Positions 7,469 to 16,904 of a stretch of 64,000 nucleotides of DNA are shown one piece after another. This stretch comes from Nocardia aurantia (GTDB taxonomy: Bacteria > Actinomycetota > Actinomycetes > Mycobacteriales > Mycobacteriaceae). Both the position numbers and the translations under genes were made by a program. Location: contig NZ_WEGI01000017.1 of assembly GCF_009604425.1 (NCBI RefSeq), positions 1-64,000 of the forward strand, read 5' to 3'. Numbering within the stretch: position 1 is the stretch's first letter; each line of letters starts with the position of its first letter. Under the pieces are notes generated by a model. That model ran no database searches and was not told where the DNA came from. It was given only the letters and a program-made list of their open reading frames with translations.

Positions 7469-10400
7469 CTACTCTCCGGCGGGGATCGGCTCGGGCAGCG
7501 CGGCCGCGTCGCCGAGGTAGGCGGCGCGGACCTGCGGCGAGGTGTGCATGTCGGCGGGGGAGCCCTCGAAGATCAGGGTGCCGAAGTCGAGGACGTACAC
7601 GTGGTCGCAGATGTCGCGGATCAGCGTCATGTCGTGCTCCACCAACAGGATTCCGGTGCCGCGGGTACCGACCACCGTCCGCAGGACCCGGCCGAATTCC
7701 TCCGTCTCGTGCGCGTCCAGACCGGAGGACGGCTCGTCGAGCAGCAGCAGATCGAACGGGCCCGCGAGGACTCGCGCCAGTTCCACCAGGCGGCGCATGC
7801 CTATCGGCAGCAGGCCCGCCTGGGTGTCGGCGAGATGGGTGATCCCGGTCAGTTCGAGGGCCTCGTCGGTAGCGGTGTCGCGGTGCCGCGTGGCGCGGCG
7901 CGAACCGGCCAGGTGCGCAAGGGGATTGCCGCCCGCGGCGGCGGCCTCGCAGCCCATCGCGACGTTCTGGCGGACGGTCAGGCTGTCGAACAGTTCGGTG
8001 CGCTGGAAAGTCCGGCCGAGGCCGCGCCTGGCCCGCCGGGACGGCCCGAGGCGCGCGATATCGCTGCCGTGCAACATGATTCGGCCCGACGTGGGACGGT
8101 TCAGGCCACTGCACGCGTTGAAGGTCGTCGTCTTACCGGCGCCGTTCGGGCCGATCAGGCCGGTGATCGCCCCGGGCCGCGCGGTCAAGGTGACACCGTC
8201 GACGGCGGTGACTCCGCCGAACCGCACCGACAACTCGCACACTGCCAGGCCATGACGGACGGGTGTTGCCGTCTCGGTTCGGGCCGCTGCGGGTGCCGAC
8301 GCCGACCGGTCCGGCGGCGGCACCCGCAGCGGCCGGGGCGAGGCGGTCGCCGCGGCAGGTACCGATGCGGTCGGCAGCACCGTGCCGGCGGGCGTCGTGG
8401 TGAGTTCTATGGGGGCGGATACCGGTGGTTCTTCGCCGCCGGAGTTTGCCGCTGCGTCCTCGTCAACGGCTGGTGACGCCGCCTCATCGGACGACCGTGG
8501 CCCGGACCGGGTGAACGGCGCTGGTGCCGATGCATCGGATGAGGAAAGCGTGGGTTCGTCGGATCGCGGCGACGTTGTTCCCTCGGGTGACGAGGAGGTG
8601 GATCCGCTGAATGCCGACGCGGGCCTTTCGCCGAGTGCGGAATGTGTGTCCTCGGCCGGTGCGAGTGGGGTGAGTTCCCGCGAGGGCCCGGGTATGGTTC
8701 GGGCGGGTACCGGTGCGGTGTGGTCGGCCGGTGAACGCTCCTGCGCCCGTTCCGGTTCCGCGCCGGCAGCGGGGGCGCGGCCACCGATCCGGTCCAGCAC
8801 CCTGCGCAGTGGCGCGGGCATGGTGGCGCTGCCGTAGACGGCGCTCACCGCGCCGATGCCGAACAGCAGTTGCAGGACGCTGTTGGTGGTCCCGCCCTGG
8901 ATGTAATCGGGGACCACCGCGTAGAGGACGGCGGCGAGGATGCCGTACCAGGGGCTGCCGATCGTCATGATGACCACGACCGCCACGATCACGATCGAGT
9001 TGAACCAGTCGAAGTAGGTGCCGACCCCGAATTGGTAGAGCATCCCGGTGAACGCGCCCGCCAGGGCGGCCAGGGCGGCCGAGAGGCAGAACACGATCAC
9101 CTTCAGGACGGCCGAGTCGGCGCCGTGGGTCTCGAGCGCACGCGGTGAATCCGACAGGGCCGCCAGCAATCTGCCGAGCCGGCCCTGGCCGATCGCGGTC
9201 ACCAGCGCCACGACCGCCACGGTGACGACCAGCAGCAGGTAGTAGAAGCCGGTATCGCTGGACAGATCCAGCGCGCCGATCGTGAATGTCGGCCGGCGCT
9301 CGAGGATTCCCATCGTCGACGGCCCGAACATGAAATCGCGGGTGTAGAACACCTGTTGGGCGAGGATGCCGAAACCCAGTGTGGCCAGGGCGAGGAACAC
9401 CCCCGACACCCGGACGGCGGGGATCGCGATGATCGCGCCGACCGGCACCGCCACCAGGGCCGCCAGCAGCAGTGCCACCAGCCACGGCATGCCCGCGATC
9501 GCGGAGAAGTGCGCGAACGCCGCCGCACCCACGGCCGCGAAAGCCTGATGGCACAACGAGATCTGCCCCGACTGCCGCACCAGCAGGCCCAGCGACAGGA
9601 ACAGCATCACGTCGACCAGTGCCGCCGACCACACCGCCAGATGCCCGCCCTGCAGGGTCGGCACCAGTGCCAGCGCGACGATCGCCAGCGCACCGGCGGT
9701 CAGCCGCACCCGCGGCGGCGCGTAATAGGAACGCCGCACCGGAACTCGTGAAACCGCCTGCCGCGCAACCAGTCTGCCGCGCGGCGTGACGATGAGGACC
9801 ACGAACAACACCAGGAACGGCAGTGCCGGGGAGAGACCGCCGATCCACGAGACCGTGGCCGCGTACTTGTCCACGAACGCCGCGGCGATCCCGATCACGA
9901 GCCCACCGGCGAAGGTCAGCGGCAGGTTCGTGAAATAGCCGACGGCGGCCGCGCCGAAGGCCGCGAAAACGATGGTGGACAGCGTGATTCCGTCCAGCGG
10001 CTGACTGGGCGCCAGTAGCAGTCCGGCGACCGAGGCGAAGCCGGTGCCGAGGATCCACGCCCAGCGCCGCACGCGCACCGGATCGTCCCCGCTCATCGCG
10101 ATCAGGTCCGGATCGTCGACCACGCCGCGCATCACGATGCCCAGCCGCACCGCCCGGAAGAACCAGAACAGCACCGCCGACGCGACCAGCGAGACCAGGA
10201 ACAGGATGATCTGCTCCCAGGTGACGTTCACCCCGGCGATCCGCACCGTGGACTGTGGCAGGAAATGCCCGAAGGTGGGCGGATTTCCGGGATGCCACAG
10301 CGCGCCGGCCGCCGCCACGATCAGGATCAGCCCGACCGTGGCCACCACCCGCAACATCTCACTCGCCCCGGACAGCGAACGGGCCAGCAGTTCCAGCCCC

Positions 10401-10633
10401 CAGCCCATCGCGGGGGCGAGGACGAGCAGGCAGAGCGCCGCCGAAACCGGCCACGGCAGACCGTGTTCGGTGTGCAGGAAGTAGAACAGGTAGGCGCTGA
10501 GCGCGGCCACCGCACCGTAGCCGAAGTTGAAGATGCCCGACGTCTTGTAGGTGAGCACGACGCCGAGCCCGGCCAGGCCGTAGACGGCGCCGGTGGCCAG
10601 GCCCGCCACGAGGAAGGGGAGGAAGGCGTTCAC
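7469..10633 (-). CDS. fused Liv-type permease-permease-ATPase (LivH-LivM-LivG)
   Basis: A 1054-residue protein joining three subunits that are usually separate. Residues 1-300 are a LivH permease (start VAGLATGAVYGLAGLGVVLT). Residues 305-620 are a LivM permease (LVRQSGQISLCHQAFAAVGA). Residues 620-800 are a Ser/Pro/Thr/Ala-rich linker with no hydrophobic segment. Residues 805-1054 are a LivG ATPase with Walker A (GPNGAGKTTTF, near 825-835), Walker B (LLLLDEPSSGLD) and the LivG-type end HTSPQVRAAYLG. The single frame is open throughout. It follows the binding lipoprotein by 10 bases. With LivF it should form a complete importer whose two permease halves come from one chain. Confidence 0.92.
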   Translation of the reverse strand: MNAFLPFLVAGLATGAVYGLAGLGVVLTYKTSGIFNFGYGAVAALSAYLFYFLHTEHGLPWPVSAALCLLVLAPAMGWGLELLARSLSGASEMLRVVATVGLILIVAAAGALWHPGNPPTFGHFLPQSTVRIAGVNVTWEQIILFLVSLVASAVLFWFFRAVRLGIVMRGVVDDPDLIAMSGDDPVRVRRWAWILGTGFASVAGLLLAPSQPLDGITLSTIVFAAFGAAAVGYFTNLPLTFAGGLVIGIAAAFVDKYAATVSWIGGLSPALPFLVLFVVLIVTPRGRLVARQAVSRVPVRRSYYAPPRVRLTAGALAIVALALVPTLQGGHLAVWSAALVDVMLFLSLGLLVRQSGQISLCHQAFAAVGAAAFAHFSAIAGMPWLVALLLAALVAVPVGAIIAIPAVRVSGVFLALATLGFGILAQQVFYTRDFMFGPSTMGILERRPTFTIGALDLSSDTGFYYLLLVVTVAVVALVTAIGQGRLGRLLAALSDSPRALETHGADSAVLKVIVFCLSAALAALAGAFTGMLYQFGVGTYFDWFNSIVIVAVVVIMTIGSPWYGILAAVLYAVVPDYIQGGTTNSVLQLLFGIGAVSAVYGSATMPAPLRRVLDRIGGRAPAAGAEPERAQERSPADHTAPVPARTIPGPSRELTPLAPAEDTHSALGERPASAFSGSTSSSPEGTTSPRSDEPTLSSSDASAPAPFTRSGPRSSDEAASPAVDEDAAANSGGEEPPVSAPIELTTTPAGTVLPTASVPAAATASPRPLRVPPPDRSASAPAAARTETATPVRHGLAVCELSVRFGGVTAVDGVTLTARPGAITGLIGPNGAGKTTTFNACSGLNRPTSGRIMLHGSDIARLGPSRRARRGLGRTFQRTELFDSLTVRQNVAMGCEAAAAGGNPLAHLAGSRRATRHRDTATDEALELTGITHLADTQAGLLPIGMRRLVELARVLAGPFDLLLLDEPSSGLDAHETEEFGRVLRTVVGTRGTGILLVEHDMTLIRDICDHVYVLDFGTLIFEGSPADMHTSPQVRAAYLGDAAALPEPIPAGE

Positions 10634-10643
10634 GGGAATCCGT

Positions 10644-11831
10644 TCAGGCGCAGGTGGTCTTGCCGTTGTCGAGCACCTGCGGGGTACCGCCCTGCACGCG
10701 AGCGGTGAACCAGCAGTCGACGTGATGCGGCTGCCCGGTGGTGAAGGTCAGTCCGGGGGCGAGACCGTCGGCGGTGAAGTCCCGCAACGATTCCAGGCCC
10801 TTCACCACGGCGTCCGCGGACGCTGGGCTGCCCGCGGGCACCCCGTTGCGGATCGCCTGCTCCAGTACCTGCCCCGACACCCACCCCATGATCGCGTTGT
10901 GGATGAACACGCTCGGATCCTGGCGCACGCCCGGGAATTTCGCGTCCATCGCCGCGTTGAACCGCTGCACCGCCGGGGTGTCGGCGAAGAACGGCAACGA
11001 CGAGAACTGGATCCAGGTGTTGTCCGAAAGTCCCGGCGCGGTCGCCAGATTCGTCGCGTACGCGGCGCCTTGGATGACGTAGATCGGGCGGTAGCCCTGT
11101 CGCGAGCAGTCCTCGGCGACGTGGGCGATGACCGCGGGGGTGCTGCCGATGTACAGCGCGCTCACGCCCTGCTGCTGCGCGGCCACGCACTGCGCGGTGT
11201 AATTCGGTGCGGTGGCGGAGATCTTGGTGTTGTAGGTGACCGGCAGGCCGTGCTCCTTGCCGGCGTCGGTCAGCTTGGCGGCCGACTCGGCGCAGACCGG
11301 CGCCTCGGCGCAGTACAGGAAGCCGAGATTCGCTGCCCCGGCCTGCTTCGCGACGCCGATGATCGCCTGGTGGATCTTGTCGCCGGTCTGCCCCTCCGGG
11401 AAGAAGTACGGGCTGGACTCGAAGGGCTTGTTGTTGCTCAGCACTCCGACGACCGGGATCTTCGCCGCCTCCATCGCGGTCGACCAGGACTGGTCGAGGA
11501 TCGAGATGTCGATCACCGCGGCGACTTTCGCGGCGATCAGGCTCTTGGCCGCGGACAGCGCGCTGCCCGGGTTCATGCCGTCGTCCTTCAGCACCAGATC
11601 GACCTTGTGGCCGTTGATGCCGCCGGCGGCGTTGGCGGTGTCGGCCCAGGCCCGCACCGCGTCCTGTACGGGCACATTGAATCCGGTCATGCTGCCGCCG
11701 GAGCAGCTGCAGATCACGCCGACACTGACGGCGTCGCCGGAGGCGTTCTTCGAACCGGTGGAGGAGCAGCCCGCGACGACCGCCAGCGCCAGGGCGCAGG
11801 CGATCGTGGCGAACGTTCGTAGTCTCGTCAT
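10644..11831 (-). CDS. Liv-type substrate-binding lipoprotein
   Basis: A 395-residue periplasmic-binding-type protein (Peripla_BP_6 fold) that delivers the ligand to the importer. The N terminus is a lipoprotein signal: MTRLRTF, a hydrophobic stretch and the lipobox VVAGC, so the protein is anchored outside the membrane. The mature part has the typical opening VSVGVICSCSGG and a NAAGGINGHKVDLVLKDDG segment. I chose the ATG at 11831 because it starts the signal peptide directly; longer versions run into the upstream SDR gene. It is 14 bases after that SDR and 10 bases before the fused permease gene. Confidence 0.9.
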   Translation of the reverse strand: MTRLRTFATIACALALAVVAGCSSTGSKNASGDAVSVGVICSCSGGSMTGFNVPVQDAVRAWADTANAAGGINGHKVDLVLKDDGMNPGSALSAAKSLIAAKVAAVIDISILDQSWSTAMEAAKIPVVGVLSNNKPFESSPYFFPEGQTGDKIHQAIIGVAKQAGAANLGFLYCAEAPVCAESAAKLTDAGKEHGLPVTYNTKISATAPNYTAQCVAAQQQGVSALYIGSTPAVIAHVAEDCSRQGYRPIYVIQGAAYATNLATAPGLSDNTWIQFSSLPFFADTPAVQRFNAAMDAKFPGVRQDPSVFIHNAIMGWVSGQVLEQAIRNGVPAGSPASADAVVKGLESLRDFTADGLAPGLTFTTGQPHHVDCWFTARVQGGTPQVLDNGKTTCA

Positions 11832-11845
11832 CTCGCTACTCGTGA

Positions 11846-12589
11846 TCAGACCGTGCGCCCACCGGCGACGTCGATCACTTGGCCGGTCACATACCCGGCC
11901 TCCTCGCTGACCAGGAAGGCGCAGGTGGCGGCGACGTCCTCGGGCTTCCCGACCCGGCCGACCGGGGTGGCGTCGATCTGCTGCTGCAGGTCGATGAAGC
12001 CGCCCGCGACGTGATCGCGCATCATCTGGGTCTCGATGAAGCCCGGCGGGATCGTGTTCACGGTGATGCCGTGCTTCGCGAACTCCAGCGCCAGCACCTT
12101 GGTCAGGCCGACGACGCCCCACTTCGACGACGTGTACGCGGCGAGACCGGGATTACACGTGTGGATGCTCGACGACGAGATCGTGACGATGCGGCCCCAG
12201 CCCTGTTCGATCATGTCCGGCAACACCGCCTGGCAGCTGTGGAACGTACCGCCGAAGTTGATGTCCTGCACCTTGTTCCAGGTCTCGGGGGAGATCTCCA
12301 GGAACGGCGCGCTGACGGTGATGCCGGCGCTGGTGACCAGGATGGCGGGCCGGCCGAGCCGGGCGCGCACCTCGGCGACCGCCGCGTCCAGCGCGGGCCG
12401 GTCGGAGATGTCCACGGCGACGCCGATGGCCTTACCGCCCGCGTCCTCGATGGATTCGGCCGCGGCACGGGCCGCGTCACCGTTCAGGTCGAAGATCGCC
12501 ACCAGATTCCCGTCGGCGGCGAGGCGGCGGCTGATGGCGCCGCCGATGCCGGCGGCGCCGCCGGTGACGATCGCGGTGCGACTGGTCAT
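11846..12589 (-). CDS. SDR oxidoreductase (3-oxoacyl reductase type)
   Basis: A 247-residue classical short-chain dehydrogenase using NAD(P)H. The Rossmann motif TGGAAGIGGAI (about 8-18), the structural VTSAG motif, and the catalytic Ser-Tyr-Lys set (TISSSSIH, then YTSSK) are all present, and it ends with the usual VIDVAGG. The start overlaps the dioxygenase stop by four bases (ATGA), showing translational coupling. Within the operon it could oxidise a hydroxyl made by the oxygenases or reduce a 3-oxoacyl-CoA; direction and substrate are not visible. Confidence 0.88.
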   Translation of the reverse strand: MTSRTAIVTGGAAGIGGAISRRLAADGNLVAIFDLNGDAARAAAESIEDAGGKAIGVAVDISDRPALDAAVAEVRARLGRPAILVTSAGITVSAPFLEISPETWNKVQDINFGGTFHSCQAVLPDMIEQGWGRIVTISSSSIHTCNPGLAAYTSSKWGVVGLTKVLALEFAKHGITVNTIPPGFIETQMMRDHVAGGFIDLQQQIDATPVGRVGKPEDVAATCAFLVSEEAGYVTGQVIDVAGGRTV

Positions 12590-13410
12590 TTGATGGACTC
12601 CGTTCCGAGGACGGTCGAGCGATGCATACGGCGCGGCTGCGCGTGATCGAAATCGCAGGCCCGGTGCACCAATCCGGTGTTGTCCCACAGCACCAGGTCG
12701 CCGACGGTCCAGCTGTGCTGCAGTACCCGGTCCGGCGCGGTGGCGCGGGCCTCCAGATCGTCGAGCAGTTCCCGGCCGCGGTCCTCGGCACCGACCAGGT
12801 GCGAGGCGCCGGCGCCGAAAACCAGTGACTTGCGGCCGGATTCGTGGGTCCAGACCAGCGGGTGCTCACGGTCCACCCAGCGCGCCCAGTCGGCGAGCTG
12901 TTCCGGGGTGGGATCGGGGTAGGACAACCGCTGGACGCGCTCCATCCGGTGCACCACCCGGATGTTCTCGAATTCCTTCTTCTCCGTGTCGGAGAGGTCG
13001 TCGTACGCGGCATAGGTACTGGCGAAGGCGGTCTCACCGCCGACCGGGGTCACGACGTGCGCGCTCATGATGGAGTACTTCGCCGGCACCTCGTCCATGA
13101 AGCCGTCGAGGTGCCAGTAGTCGTTGCTGGGGAAGTACTTCGCGTTCGGGTTGTCCGGGTCGAAGCTGATCTCCATCACGTTCGGATTCGGGTAGTTCGG
13201 GAACTGCACCAGCTCACCGAGTTTCCGGGAGAAGGCGACCTGTGCCTCGTCGCCGGCGTGCAGTTCTCGGAACAACACCACGCCGTGTTGTTCCAGCAGA
13301 TCCAGGACCGCGGCGGGGAGGTCGTCGTCCTCGACCAGCCGCGTCGCGTCGACGTCGAGTACTTCGACGCCGACCTTGTCGCTCAGTTTCTTCGTGGTGA
13401 CCGCGGGCAT
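12586..13410 (-). CDS. TauD/TfdA-family Fe(II)/2-oxoglutarate dioxygenase
   Basis: A 274-residue non-haem iron oxygenase. The metal triad is visible: His100-x-Asp102 (YWHLDGF) and a distal His in LVHRACDFDHAQPRR, with the Arg that binds 2-oxoglutarate following in PRRMHRS. The loop GGETAFASTYAAYDDL is typical of TauD. Members hydroxylate carbons next to an acid, sulfonate or ether, often releasing the group. In this operon, with a ThDP lyase and an aldehyde dehydrogenase, a 2-hydroxylation feeding chain shortening is an attractive inference, not a proven role. Confidence 0.9.
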   Translation of the reverse strand: MPAVTTKKLSDKVGVEVLDVDATRLVEDDDLPAAVLDLLEQHGVVLFRELHAGDEAQVAFSRKLGELVQFPNYPNPNVMEISFDPDNPNAKYFPSNDYWHLDGFMDEVPAKYSIMSAHVVTPVGGETAFASTYAAYDDLSDTEKKEFENIRVVHRMERVQRLSYPDPTPEQLADWARWVDREHPLVWTHESGRKSLVFGAGASHLVGAEDRGRELLDDLEARATAPDRVLQHSWTVGDLVLWDNTGLVHRACDFDHAQPRRMHRSTVLGTESIK

Positions 13411-13450
13411 GTGCTTCTGCCTTCCTGCCTCGGGAGTGGTGACTCTTCGC

Positions 13451-14011
13451 TCAGCTCGGGATGTTCGGCGCGCGCTTGTTGAGCAGCGGCCGGGTGTAGG
13501 AGGGGTCCTCGGTACTGCGCGACGGGGTGCCGTTGACCTGGATGTCCGGCACGTCGGCGAACGGGATCGGCATGGTCGGCACCAGTCCGGACCATTCGAT
13601 CGCGTTGGTGCGCAACGCGATCCGCCACTGCCCGTCCCGCCGCTCGAGCCGGTCGATGTACCGGCCGCCGGCGATCCAGTTGCTGTCGTCGCGATTACGG
13701 CCGACGAACAGGTAGTACAGCTCGCTGTGCGCGGTGTCGCCGTCGATGTCGACGGTCAGGTTCAGCAGATTGTGGTGTGTGGCGTACTGGCCCGCTTCGT
13801 GCATCGCCGATGCCCAGTCGAACAGGTCGGCCGGCCCGCCGACGAAATCGCCCGCCGCGATGGTGGCGTCGTCGTGGAACGCCGACAGGAACAGGTCGCG
13901 GTCGAAACGGTCCATGCCGCGGCTGAATCGGGTCAGCGCGTCCTGGATCTCCTGGCGGTCCAGCAGCCGGGTGAGTTTGGCGAGTTGATCGTCGGTGACC
14001 GAAGTCGTCAT
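13451..14011 (-). CDS. SnoaL-like NTF2-fold protein A
   Basis: A 186-residue protein of the SnoaL_4 type common in ring-hydroxylation and steroid clusters. Landmarks are LLDRQEIQDALTRFSRGMDR, then a DDATIAAGDF strand, HHNLLNLTVDIDGD and GGRYIDRLERRDGQWRIAL. Related proteins act as small hydratases, isomerases or dehydrases, or resemble dioxygenase beta subunits. It sits 40 bases before the TauD gene. The operon holds a second copy (14930-15460), also beside an SDR, so the two may handle successive intermediates. Confidence 0.8.
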   Translation of the reverse strand: MTTSVTDDQLAKLTRLLDRQEIQDALTRFSRGMDRFDRDLFLSAFHDDATIAAGDFVGGPADLFDWASAMHEAGQYATHHNLLNLTVDIDGDTAHSELYYLFVGRNRDDSNWIAGGRYIDRLERRDGQWRIALRTNAIEWSGLVPTMPIPFADVPDIQVNGTPSRSTEDPSYTRPLLNKRAPNIPS

Positions 14012-14060
14012 CGTTGTCTCCGAAAAAGAGGTATCGAAAAGTGCGGCGCCGGGCGCGAAT

Positions 14061-14921
14061 TCAGATCGGCGCCCAGATGGGTTCGCCGCGGGTGGCCCGC
14101 AGCGAGGGGATCACCTTGCCGTCGATGTCGGTGATCCCGTAGTCCCCGCCCAGTTCGGCGGTGATGAAGGTGCCGCCGGTGTGCCGCATCAGATCCGGGT
14201 CGGCGGCGAGCGCGGCGATCACGCGGCCGGGATACTCCGGCGAGCAGCCGTTCTCCGGGCGGGTGGAGGCCTGCTCGGACAGTCCGTCGATGGTGGCCAG
14301 ATTGCGTTGCGCGCGTTCGGTCCAGGTGAGGCCCTGCCACAGCGAGATCGACGCCACCCCATAGGGTTTGAGTTCGACCGCCATATCGCGAGCCATCCGG
14401 TCGGCGGCCGATTTGGCGGTGCCGAACACCACGCCGTAGGTGTAGCTGACGCCGGTGTAGCCGGAGATCGCCACGATGAGTCCGGACTTGTTCGGCGTCA
14501 TCAGTTTCGCGGCGTGCCAGGCGGCCACGAAGTTCGAGCGCACGCCGACGTCGATCATCTCCCAGTTCGACAACGGCTTGGCCCAGAACGGTTCCGGATC
14601 GGTGAGATCCTCCGGCAGCGAGAAGGCGTTGTTGACCAGGATGTCCAGCCGGCCCTGTTCGCGGCCGACCCGGTCGAACAGCGCGGCGACCCGATCGTCG
14701 TCGTTGTGATCGACCGCGACGGCAATTCCCTTGCCGCCGCGGCGATCACATTCCGCCGCCGTCTCGCCGACAGTGCCGGGCAGGGCATAGGAGCCGGGCG
14801 TGACCGTGCGCCCGGTGACGTACACCGTGGCGCCCTGTCCGGCCAGCGCGAGTGCGATGCCCTTGCCGATGCCCCGGCTGGCGCCGGTGACCACGGCGAC
14901 CTTGCCCGACAGTGCGGCCAT
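14061..14921 (-). CDS. SDR-family protein with Phe in place of the catalytic Tyr
   Basis: A 286-residue SDR related to the DHRS1-like group. The cofactor motif TGASRGIGKGIA and NNAF (variant of NNAG) are present, and ISGYTG matches the active-site Ser region. The YxxxK site reads FGTAK (TYGVVFGTAKSAADRMA), so the usual Tyr is Phe; two Tyr lie 5 and 7 residues earlier. ATG 14921 is used, but a GTG at 14933 overlaps the upstream stop as GTGA and is an equally good start. It lies between two SnoaL-like genes of the operon. The activity is uncertain; this may be a normal feature of its subfamily. Confidence 0.8.
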   Translation of the reverse strand: MAALSGKVAVVTGASRGIGKGIALALAGQGATVYVTGRTVTPGSYALPGTVGETAAECDRRGGKGIAVAVDHNDDDRVAALFDRVGREQGRLDILVNNAFSLPEDLTDPEPFWAKPLSNWEMIDVGVRSNFVAAWHAAKLMTPNKSGLIVAISGYTGVSYTYGVVFGTAKSAADRMARDMAVELKPYGVASISLWQGLTWTERAQRNLATIDGLSEQASTRPENGCSPEYPGRVIAALAADPDLMRHTGGTFITAELGGDYGITDIDGKVIPSLRATRGEPIWAPI

Positions 14922-14929
14922 CGAATCGC

Positions 14930-15460
14930 TCACTGCCCGAAGAAGGTTTCGCTGTGGTCGCCGGCGGACCGGCCGGTGAAGTGCCCGGCGGAGAACGGCG
15001 CGCCCATCAGGCCCTGCGACCAGTCGGCCGAGGCGCCGAAGTCCTGCGTCCAGTCGTACAGCATGGTGCGGTGCGCGATCCGCCAATCGCCGTCGCGCTC
15101 CTCGAGCCGGTCGAGGTACCGGCCGCCGAGCATCACATCGTGGTGCTCGGTGCCGTAGTCGACCCGGTGATAGGCGTTGACGTGCGTTTCCGTCAGCGCC
15201 ACCGCGCCTTTCAGCTCGATCGCGGTCTGGCCGAGTACGTGCTGGGTGACCGGAACCGCGGGCGAACCCGGCACCACCCAGTCGAGGTACTCGTCGAAGG
15301 AACCGGCGAAGATGCCGAAATCGACGGCGGCGTCCGGCCAGAACGCGGCGCGGATCAGCGCCGCGTCCCGGCGGTCCTCGCCGCGCGCGACGCGGGCGAG
15401 GACCTGCCGGATCTGCTCGTTGGCGACGACCGCGCGGACATCCGCGGAAGCCGTGGTCAT
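14930..15460 (-). CDS. SnoaL-like NTF2-fold protein B
   Basis: A 176-residue SnoaL-like protein: QIRQVLARVARGEDRRDAAL, then FWPDAAVDFGIF, VTQHVLGQTAIELKG, YHRVDYG and GGRYLDRLEERDGDWRIAH. It resembles the product of 13451-14011 in layout and likely arose by duplication. ATG 15460 matches the family start; frames reaching further upstream overlap the aldehyde dehydrogenase. It begins 13 bases after that gene and overlaps the following SDR if the latter uses GTG. The catalytic role is unknown. Confidence 0.8.
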   Translation of the reverse strand: MTTASADVRAVVANEQIRQVLARVARGEDRRDAALIRAAFWPDAAVDFGIFAGSFDEYLDWVVPGSPAVPVTQHVLGQTAIELKGAVALTETHVNAYHRVDYGTEHHDVMLGGRYLDRLEERDGDWRIAHRTMLYDWTQDFGASADWSQGLMGAPFSAGHFTGRSAGDHSETFFGQ

Positions 15461-15473
15461 TTCGTCACCGTCC

Positions 15474-16904
15474 TCACGCCTCTTCCGGGGCGTAGCCGAG
15501 GATGCCCTTGGTCTCGAGGAATTCCTCGAAACCGAATTCGCCCCATTCCCGGCCGTTGCCACTCTTCTTGTAACCGCCGAAGGGACAGGCGAAATCGAAG
15601 CCGTCGTTGATCGACACCCAGCCGGCCCGGATCCGCCGGGCCACGGCCCGCGCCTGCTCGAGGTCGGCGCCCGCGACATTGCCCGCGAGACCGTACTCGG
15701 TGTCGTTGGCCAGTTCGATCGCGTGCTCGATGCTGTCGTAGCCGATGATCACGAGGACCGGCCCGAAGATCTCCTCGCGGGCGATCGTCATGTCGTTCTT
15801 GACATCCGCGAACACGGTCGGCTTCACGTAGAAGCCCTCCGCCAGTCCGTCCGGCCGGCCCGGACCACCCGCGACCAGCGTGGCGCCGTCGTCGATGCCC
15901 TGCTGGATCAGCGCCTGGATCTTCTCGAACTGCCGGCCCGACACCACCGGTCCGATGCCGACGTCGCCGGTGGGGTCTCCCACGGTGGTCTGCTCGGCGG
16001 CCGCCCGGGCCGCCTCGATCGCCTCCGGAACCCGAGCCGCGGGGACGAGCATCCGGGTGGTGGCGCTACAGGTCTGGCCCGAATTCAGCATCACCCCGGC
16101 GACACCCTTGGCGACGTTCCCGGCAAGATCGGCATCGTCCAGGATCACGTTGGGGCTCTTGCCACCGAGCTCCTGGGTGACCCGCTTGACGCTGGGCGCC
16201 GCGTTGCGCGCGATCTCGATGCCCGCGCGGGTGGAGCCGGTGAACGACACCATGTCGACATCCGGATGCGCCGACAGCGGCACTCCGACCGCCGGACCGT
16301 CGCCCTGCACGAGATTGAACACACCGGCGGGAACGCCTGCGGCATCGAGGATCTCGGCGAAGATCGCGGCCGAGAACGGGGACTGCTCGGAGGGCTTGAG
16401 CACCACCGTGCAGCCCGCGGCCAGCGCCGGGAACACCTTGACCGCAATCTGATTCAGCGGCCAGTTCCACGGTGTGATCAGGCCGCACACCCCGATCGGC
16501 TCCCGCACGATCAGGGTGCCGCCGCGCTGTTCGGTGAAGGCGTAGCTCTCCGCCACCTCGATGGCCTTCGCCAGATGCCCGGCCGCGAGGTCCAGATGGA
16601 ATCCGTTGGCCAGGGCGGCCGGTGCGCCCATCTCCTCGGTCAGTGCGGCGCCGAGATCTGGCCGGCGCTGCTCGTAGGCGGCCTGCACCGCGCGCAGCAC
16701 GTCCAGCCGTGCGCTCGGCTCGGCGGCCGACCAGGCCGGAAAAGCCTTGCGGGCGGCCGCGACCGCGCGGTCGACGTCGGCGGCCGAGCCCTGCGCCACC
16801 CGGCCGGCGACCTCCTCGGTCGCCGGGTTCACCACGTCGAACGTCTGCGACTGCGCGGGATCGACCCAGTCGCCGCCGATATAGAACTTCAGGTATTCGC
16901 GCAT
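15474..16904 (-). CDS. aldehyde dehydrogenase (NAD(P)+)
   Basis: A 476-residue ALDH-superfamily enzyme that oxidises an aldehyde to an acid. The cofactor region TPWNWPLNQIAVKV, the general base in QELGGKSPNV and the catalytic Cys in NSGQTCSATTRM (near residue 280) are intact, and the C terminus has FGGYKKSGNGREWG. The start codon shares one base with the ThDP-enzyme stop (TGATG), so the two are tightly coupled. It probably oxidises the aldehyde released by that enzyme. Confidence 0.92.
   Translation of the reverse strand: MREYLKFYIGGDWVDPAQSQTFDVVNPATEEVAGRVAQGSAADVDRAVAAARKAFPAWSAAEPSARLDVLRAVQAAYEQRRPDLGAALTEEMGAPAALANGFHLDLAAGHLAKAIEVAESYAFTEQRGGTLIVREPIGVCGLITPWNWPLNQIAVKVFPALAAGCTVVLKPSEQSPFSAAIFAEILDAAGVPAGVFNLVQGDGPAVGVPLSAHPDVDMVSFTGSTRAGIEIARNAAPSVKRVTQELGGKSPNVILDDADLAGNVAKGVAGVMLNSGQTCSATTRMLVPAARVPEAIEAARAAAEQTTVGDPTGDVGIGPVVSGRQFEKIQALIQQGIDDGATLVAGGPGRPDGLAEGFYVKPTVFADVKNDMTIAREEIFGPVLVIIGYDSIEHAIELANDTEYGLAGNVAGADLEQARAVARRIRAGWVSINDGFDFACPFGGYKKSGNGREWGEFGFEEFLETKGILGYAPEEA

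Noticed and set aside
6053..8476. Very long plus-strand open frame opposite the Liv transporter genes
   Set aside because: It is the antisense shadow of high-GC coding sequence: low-complexity Gly/Val/Arg/Glu-rich residues, no domain, and the minus-strand frames hold intact ABC motifs.
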